Part shown: positions 60,484 through 64,000 of the stretch, one piece after another
Numbering within the stretch: position 1 is the stretch's first letter
Layout: every line of letters starts with the position of its first letter
Notes under the pieces: model-generated
Seen by the model: the letters and a program-made list of their open reading frames with translations, nothing else
Databases searched by the model: none
What the model was told of the DNA's origin: nothing
Assembly (NCBI GenBank): GCA_001941065.1
Contig: MSHJ01000003.1
Location: 62,001 to 126,000, forward strand
Length of the DNA stretch: 64,000 nt
From: Alistipes sp. Zagget8
GTDB lineage: Bacteria > Bacteroidota > Bacteroidia > Bacteroidales > Rikenellaceae
Direction of reading: 5' to 3'
Made by a program: the position numbers and the translations under genes

Positions 60484-60512
60484 CAAAAAAAGCACTCTTT
60501 TTAAGAGTGCTT
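60484..60512 (-). terminator. Terminator of tRNA-Lys
   Basis: On the minus strand AGCACTCTT pairs with AAGAGTGCT around a short AAA-type loop, followed by TTTTTT. Confidence 0.85.
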
Positions 60513-60518
60513 TTTCCG

Positions 60519-60591
60519 TGATCCCCGTGGGGCTCGAACCCACGACCCCAACATTAAAAGTGTTGTGCTCTACCAGCTGAGCTAGGAGATC
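60519..60591 (-). tRNA. tRNA-Lys (anticodon TTT)
   Basis: A 73-nt cloverleaf on the minus strand: acceptor GATCTCC with GGGGATC, D-arm AGCTCAGCTGGTAGAGC, anticodon stem-loop CAACA-CTTTTAA-TGTTG, T-arm GTGGGTTCGAGCCCCAC. Discriminator A; CCA is not encoded. A TACATTTG box at 60632-60639 (minus) is a likely promoter. No inserted element next to it. Confidence 0.95.
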
Positions 60592-60740
60592 TCCGTGTAC
60601 CAATTCGTGAATCGCTTCCGTTTTGGTGGTGCAAATGTACGGATTTATTTTTAATTTACAACACCCGGCCTGCAAATTTTGCGCAAAACCCGCATTTTAT
60701 GCTTTCCTGTCGCCGGGGCTGCGAAAATTCCGGCGTCGAT

Positions 60741-60771
60741 TTTGTTTTGCCGAAATAAAAAGATATTTTTG
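60741..60771 (+). promoter_or_regulatory. Promoter of the carboxyspermidine dehydrogenase gene
   Basis: TTTG at 60741-60744 and TATTTTTG at 60764-60771 with a 19-bp spacer, a near-perfect Bacteroidetes -33/-7 pair, 43 bp before the start. Confidence 0.65.
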
Positions 60772-60813
60772 TAGGCGTTAACGCGAAATTAACTTTAAAA
60801 TACCAATAACTCT

Positions 60814-62004
60814 ATGTGTAAAGCGCTGATTATCGGTGCGGGAGGCGTCGGAACCGTGGTGACCCAGAAGATCGCGGCCAATCCCGTTTTTACGGATGTG
60901 ATGCTGGCGAGCCGCACCAAATCCAAATGCGACGCCGTGGCGGCCGCCATCGGCGGCAACCGGGTGAAGACCGCCGAGGTCGATGCCGACAACGTGCCGC
61001 AGCTCTGCGAACTGTTCCGTTCGTTCAAACCCGACATCGTGGTCAATGTGGCGCTGCCGTATCAGGACTTGACGATTATGGACGCCTGCCTCGAATGCGG
61101 CTGCAACTACCTCGACACGGCCAACTACGAGCCCAAGGACGAGGCGCATTTCGAATACTCGTGGCAGTGGGCCTACCAGGACCGCTTCAAGGCTGCGGGC
61201 CTCACGGCGATCCTCGGCTGCGGTTTCGACCCGGGCGTGACGGCCATTTTCACGGCCTACGCCGCCAAGCACCATTTCGACGAAATCCACTATCTCGACA
61301 TCGTCGACTGCAATGCCGGCAACCACGGCATGGCTTTCGCCACGAATTTCAATCCCGAGATCAATATCCGCGAGGTGACCCAGAAGGGTCGTTATTTCGA
61401 AAACGGGCAGTGGGTCGTGACCGAGCCGCACGAAATCCACCGTCCGCTCAACTACCCGGGCATCGGCGAACGCGAATCGTATGTCATCTACCACGAGGAG
61501 TTGGAGTCGCTGGTGAAGAACTATCCCACGATCCGGCGGGCCCGTTTCTGGATGACCTTCGGGCAGGAGTACCTGACGCACCTGCGCGTGATTCAGAACA
61601 TCGGCATGGCGCGTATTGATCCGATTATCTACAATGGTGTGGAGATTGTCCCTATTCAGTTCCTCAAGGCGGTGCTTCCCGACCCCAAGTCGCTGGGCGC
61701 CAACTACCACGGCCAGACCTCGATCGGCTGCCGCATCAAGGGCCTGAAGGACGGCAAGGAGCGCACCTACTATATTTATAACAACTGCGACCACGAGCAG
61801 GCCTTCAAGGAGACCGGCACGCAGGCCGTGTCGTTCACGACGGGCGTTCCGGCTGCACTGGGCGCTTCGATGTGGGCCAAGGGGCTTTGGCGCGGCGCCG
61901 GAGTGTTCAACGTCGAGGAGTTCGATCCCGATCCGTTCCTCGCCGAACTGGGCGAACAGGGACTGCCGTGGCACGAGCTGTTCGATGTGAACCTGGAGGT
62001 CTGA
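60814..62004 (+). CDS. Carboxynorspermidine/carboxyspermidine dehydrogenase (saccharopine dehydrogenase-like)
   Basis: The 396-residue protein has the NAD(P)-binding MCKALIIGAGGVGTVVTQKI and the saccharopine-dehydrogenase-like fold (LASRTKSKCDAVAA, YLDTANYEPKDEAHF, GCGFDPGVTAIF). It closely fits carboxy(nor)spermidine dehydrogenase, which joins putrescine or diaminopropane with aspartate semialdehyde. The matching decarboxylase gene lies 1.4 kb downstream (63389). In gut Bacteroides this route makes spermidine, so carboxyspermidine is the likelier product. A perfect terminator-like hairpin follows (62022-62063). Confidence 0.92.
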   Translation: MCKALIIGAGGVGTVVTQKIAANPVFTDVMLASRTKSKCDAVAAAIGGNRVKTAEVDADNVPQLCELFRSFKPDIVVNVALPYQDLTIMDACLECGCNYLDTANYEPKDEAHFEYSWQWAYQDRFKAAGLTAILGCGFDPGVTAIFTAYAAKHHFDEIHYLDIVDCNAGNHGMAFATNFNPEINIREVTQKGRYFENGQWVVTEPHEIHRPLNYPGIGERESYVIYHEELESLVKNYPTIRRARFWMTFGQEYLTHLRVIQNIGMARIDPIIYNGVEIVPIQFLKAVLPDPKSLGANYHGQTSIGCRIKGLKDGKERTYYIYNNCDHEQAFKETGTQAVSFTTGVPAALGASMWAKGLWRGAGVFNVEEFDPDPFLAELGEQGLPWHELFDVNLEV

Positions 62005-62021
62005 TTCCCGGTTTTCGAATA

Positions 62022-62060
62022 AAAAATTGCGGATGCGGTTTACGTGTCCGCAATTTTTTT
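62022..62060 (+). terminator. Terminator after the dehydrogenase gene
   Basis: AAAATTGCGGA pairs with TCCGCAATTTT over 11 bp with a 13-nt loop, followed by TTTT. Confidence 0.8.
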
Positions 62061-62068
62061 TATCTTTG
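62061..62068 (+). promoter_or_regulatory. Promoter -7 box upstream of the small RNA region
   Basis: TATCTTTG directly after the terminator; no protein gene starts until 62343, so it may drive a non-coding transcript. Confidence 0.5.
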
Positions 62069-62074
62069 TCCTGT

Positions 62075-62170
62075 AACCCAACCTATTCAGCCTATGGTAT
62101 AACCCAACGAATTTCGATTGCGACGCCCGGACATAGGCGTCGAACATATAAAAGCGCATCGGCTTTTTTT
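62075..62170 (+). ncRNA. Possible short untranslated transcript with terminator-like end
   Basis: This segment contains GACGCC/GGCGTC (about 62122-62141) and a hairpin AAAAGC-GCATC-GGCTTTTTTT (62150-62170) that looks like an intrinsic terminator. It follows the 62061 box. It may be a separate small RNA or the 5' part of the one below. Confidence 0.3.
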
Positions 62171-62171
62171 C

Positions 62172-62318
62172 TTACTCCCGAAAATTGGACACTTTCGCAC
62201 AACGTAAGGAACAAAGGTTGATGCTCGCGCTGTTTTTCAGCGTGGGCATTGTCTTATATTCTACGTTGTGGGTCGTCCAATACCCCGGGAGTGGATATAA
62301 TGATATGTCCACGTTTTT
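62172..62318 (+). ncRNA. Candidate rod-shaped small RNA, 6S-like, with its own terminator
   Basis: The sequence folds as nested helices: ACTCCCG/CGGGAGT (62174-62180, 62286-62292), TTGGAC/GTCCAA (62185-62190, 62275-62280), ACAACGTA/TACGTTGT (62199-62206, 62262-62269), then an open bubble of 13 and 11 nt, and a 13-bp tip stem (62220-62232, 62238-62250) with a U5 loop. A hairpin GTGGA/TCCAC followed by seven T ends it at 62318. The closing stem, central bubble and tip recall 6S RNA. Sequence identity to known 6S is not shown. No open reading frame fits. Confidence 0.45.
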
Positions 62319-62342
62319 TTATTTATTAATCCCATCATTCCT

Positions 62343-63143
62343 ATGAAAAGAAATCTTCTGCTTGTATACTGCGTCGTCCTGACGTTGGTCTTTCTCTTTA
62401 TACCGCTGCTTCATATCCACAATGTCGGCGGCAACAACCTCGGGTTCGAATTTTATGTCCGGAACAGCAATGCCGAAGGCGACCATGTCAAGGCATGGGG
62501 GTATATGACCTCGTTTTTTGCCTGTATCCTGATTTTCATTGCCTTGTTGCTCCGGAGGACAACGGTTGTCAGATGGCTGAGCCCGCTGCTTCTCGTGTCT
62601 CCGGTCATGGTACTGGCGAACGTGTCGATGAGCCATCCCCATGCCAGCAGCTCCGGGGCGGTCGTCTATATCCTTCTGAGCATCGTGTTTTTTATCCTTT
62701 GCCTGACGCTCAAATCTTCGGAACGCCCGGCTGAGAACAACCTTCCCCGGCCCGATGCAGTCCCGGAATACGATAGCGGCGAAGATGTTGCGCGGAATAA
62801 GGGAATCGGCGTATGCGCTTATCTGGGTATTCTGGTATTGGTTCCGCTGTTCAGCGGCCGGGGTTCGAAGTTCGCACGATTCCATGCCAATCAGGGGCTG
62901 GTGCTTCTGATTGGCACCGTTGCCTGGTTCATCCTGAAGTCGATTTTGTGGAATCTTTTGGCCATCTGGCTGGTGGCGGCGGATTACGAAACAGGAATGC
63001 GATGGCGGCTTCTCATCTTCAACTTACTCTTTACGCTGGGTTACCTGCTGCTGATTGCCCTGGCGGTGGCAGGAGTTGTCAACGTCCTTCGGGGGCGGGA
63101 GAAACGGCTGCTGCTGATCGGGAAAATCCGTCTGCTGAAATAG
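62343..63143 (+). CDS. Membrane protein with C-terminal DUF4870/Tic20-like helices
   Basis: The 266-residue protein has about seven hydrophobic segments. The N-terminal half (about 1-125) has four helices and no family I recognise. The C-terminal half has SKFARFHANQGLVLLIGTVAW, typical of the DUF4870/Tic20-like family, plus two helices ending VNVLRGREKRLLLIGKIRLLK. Both halves are linked by a charged loop (PAENNLPRPDAVPEYDSGED). Function unknown; inner-membrane location expected. It lies between the two polyamine genes but has its own terminator (63174-63198), so it is probably not part of that pathway. Confidence 0.78.
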   Translation: MKRNLLLVYCVVLTLVFLFIPLLHIHNVGGNNLGFEFYVRNSNAEGDHVKAWGYMTSFFACILIFIALLLRRTTVVRWLSPLLLVSPVMVLANVSMSHPHASSSGAVVYILLSIVFFILCLTLKSSERPAENNLPRPDAVPEYDSGEDVARNKGIGVCAYLGILVLVPLFSGRGSKFARFHANQGLVLLIGTVAWFILKSILWNLLAIWLVAADYETGMRWRLLIFNLLFTLGYLLLIALAVAGVVNVLRGREKRLLLIGKIRLLK

Positions 63144-63173
63144 TCCCGTTCTTCGGGCTGAATGTACTCCGTG

Positions 63174-63202
63174 CTCCGGGATCGTCGAGGTCCCGGAGTT
63201 TT
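63174..63202 (+). terminator. Terminator of the 62343 gene
   Basis: CTCCGGGA pairs with TCCCGGAG (63174-63181, 63191-63198), followed by TTTTC. Confidence 0.75.
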
Positions 63203-63278
63203 CATTCGACGAATAGGTATAAATGCGTATTTTCCCGAAAACCAAGTCCGCTCAGCATGGTTTTCGGGAGGTTTTTAC

Positions 63279-63286
63279 TATTTTTG
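63279..63286 (+). promoter_or_regulatory. Promoter -7 box for the decarboxylase gene
   Basis: TATTTTTG, about 103 bp before the ATG at 63389. The leader between contains a GC-rich hairpin CCGGGC-TT-GCCCGG (around 63326-63340). Confidence 0.4.
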
Positions 63287-63388
63287 CAACTGTTTTGGAC
63301 GTTTTCGCTGAGCGAGGGCAGAGCCGGGCTTGCCCGGATTATGCCGAGCGGAGAAAACGAAGGATGAAATCCAACTAAAAACAATTCG

Positions 63389-64000
63389 ATGATTGACTTT
63401 CTGAAACTGCCTTCGCCGTGCTACGTTCTCGACGAGGAACTGCTGGACCGGAATCTGGCTACTGTCGACCGCGTGCGCCGGGAATCGGGCGCCGAAATTA
63501 TCGTGGCCCTGAAGGCATGCGCCATGTGGAGTATCTTTCCCGAACTGGCGCAGCACTCCGACGGTGCGACTGCAAGTTCCGCTGCCGAGGCTCGTCTGGT
63601 TTTCGAGGAGTTCGGAAAGCCCGCCCACACCTATGCCCCGACCTATACGGACCGCAATATCGACGAGATACTGCGATGTAGCGACCATATCACCTTCAAT
63701 TCCGTCTCCCAGTTCGAACGCTTCGGCCAGCGGGCGCTTATCAGCGGCCTGTCGTGCGGCCTGCGGATTAACCCGCAGTATTCGCCCGTCGAGACGGACC
63801 TCTATAACCCCTGTGTCCCCGGCTCGCGGCTGGGCGTCACGGCCGACGAACTCCCGGAACTCCCGGCGGGTGTCGAGGGACTGCATTTCCACGTCCTTTG
63901 CGAATCGCGCCCCGAGCACCTGCGGCTGGCTTTGGAGGCTGTCGAAAAGCATTTCGGACATTTCCTCGATCGGATAAAATGGCTCAATATGGGCGGCGGC
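63389..64000 (+). CDS. nspC: Carboxynorspermidine/carboxyspermidine decarboxylase (3' end outside window)
   Basis: The first 204 residues are present. They fit the alanine-racemase-fold, PLP-dependent decarboxylase NspC: LPSPCYVLDEELLDRNLATV, IIVALKACAMWSIFP (PLP-binding Lys in ALKACA), ATASSAAEARLVFEEFGK, LRINPQYSPVETDLYNPCVP, HFHVLCES and the start of LNMGGG. It releases CO2 from carboxy(nor)spermidine to give (nor)spermidine, the step after the dehydrogenase at 60814. Open to the window edge, so its end is missing. Confidence 0.92.
   Translation, partial: MIDFLKLPSPCYVLDEELLDRNLATVDRVRRESGAEIIVALKACAMWSIFPELAQHSDGATASSAAEARLVFEEFGKPAHTYAPTYTDRNIDEILRCSDHITFNSVSQFERFGQRALISGLSCGLRINPQYSPVETDLYNPCVPGSRLGVTADELPELPAGVEGLHFHVLCESRPEHLRLALEAVEKHFGHFLDRIKWLNMGGG

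Noticed and set aside
63300..63365. Dispersed repeat (REP-like) in the leader of the decarboxylase gene
   Set aside because: The GC-rich hairpin looks repeat-like, but only one copy is present in this window, so a repeat cannot be claimed.
1..64000. CRISPR array
   Set aside because: No regularly spaced direct repeats with unique spacers were seen. Repeats found are att sites, iteron-like and hairpin sequences.

Overview
The window looks like a chromosome segment of a gut Bacteroidales bacterium, most likely Alistipes or a close relative in the Rikenellaceae. The evidence is the GC-rich coding sequence combined with typical Bacteroidetes features: TAnnTTTG promoter -7 boxes in front of most operons, weak or absent Shine-Dalgarno sites, an Oar-like TonB receptor, a DUF5686 protein, a serine-type sulfatase, an Axe1-type esterase and CTn-type tyrosine recombinases. 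The genus is an inference; there is no rRNA to confirm it.

Layout. 1-10 kb: 5' part of a TonB-dependent receptor, an AI-2E-family permease, a biotin-dependent carboxyltransferase, a PoxB-like pyruvate oxidase, a lipoprotein peptide deformylase and an acetyl-xylan-esterase-like hydrolase. 10.09-21.3 kb: integrative element 1, inserted in the 3' end of a tRNA-Met(CAT) gene and bounded by a 32-bp direct repeat. It carries a tyrosine recombinase, an SF2 helicase, a family-A-like polymerase, a RecA-like ATPase, a DUF3871 protein and an AT-rich LRR lipoprotein. 21.5-30.9 kb: core genes (K+ channel-like protein, sulfatase, MscL, SSF symporter with an amidase, acetyltransferase, YqeY, BASS-type transporter). 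30.84-42.28 kb: integrative mobilizable element 2, inserted in the 3' end of the BASS gene, whose C-terminal tail it replaces. It carries a tyrosine recombinase, HTH protein, RepA-like ATPase, Toprim primase, putative oriT, MOBV relaxase, a HEPN/nucleotidyltransferase-like protein, and an OLD-type ATPase/TOPRIM nuclease next to an HNH protein. 42.3-64 kb: core genes again: DNA alkylation repair, efflux and acetyltransferase genes, HAD phosphatase, DUF5686, YbaK, the rfbACDB dTDP-rhamnose operon, ABC-F ATPase, copper ATPase with its regulator and a nitroreductase, tRNA-Lys, and two polyamine (carboxyspermidine pathway) genes.

The most interesting items are: (1) the polymerase plus helicase replication module of element 1, with a 21-bp motif repeated three times around it; (2) the OLD-TOPRIM plus HNH pair in element 2, a candidate anti-phage or interference system; (3) integration of element 2 into a protein-coding gene with replacement of its tail; (4) a short leader ORF (MRIQQ) and an alternative-pairing leader in front of the ABC-F gene; (5) a 6S-like rod-shaped small RNA candidate at 62.17-62.32 kb; (6) a CopA ATPase fused in frame to a CopZ-like domain. 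All functional calls rest on motifs and remembered family features; no database search was run.
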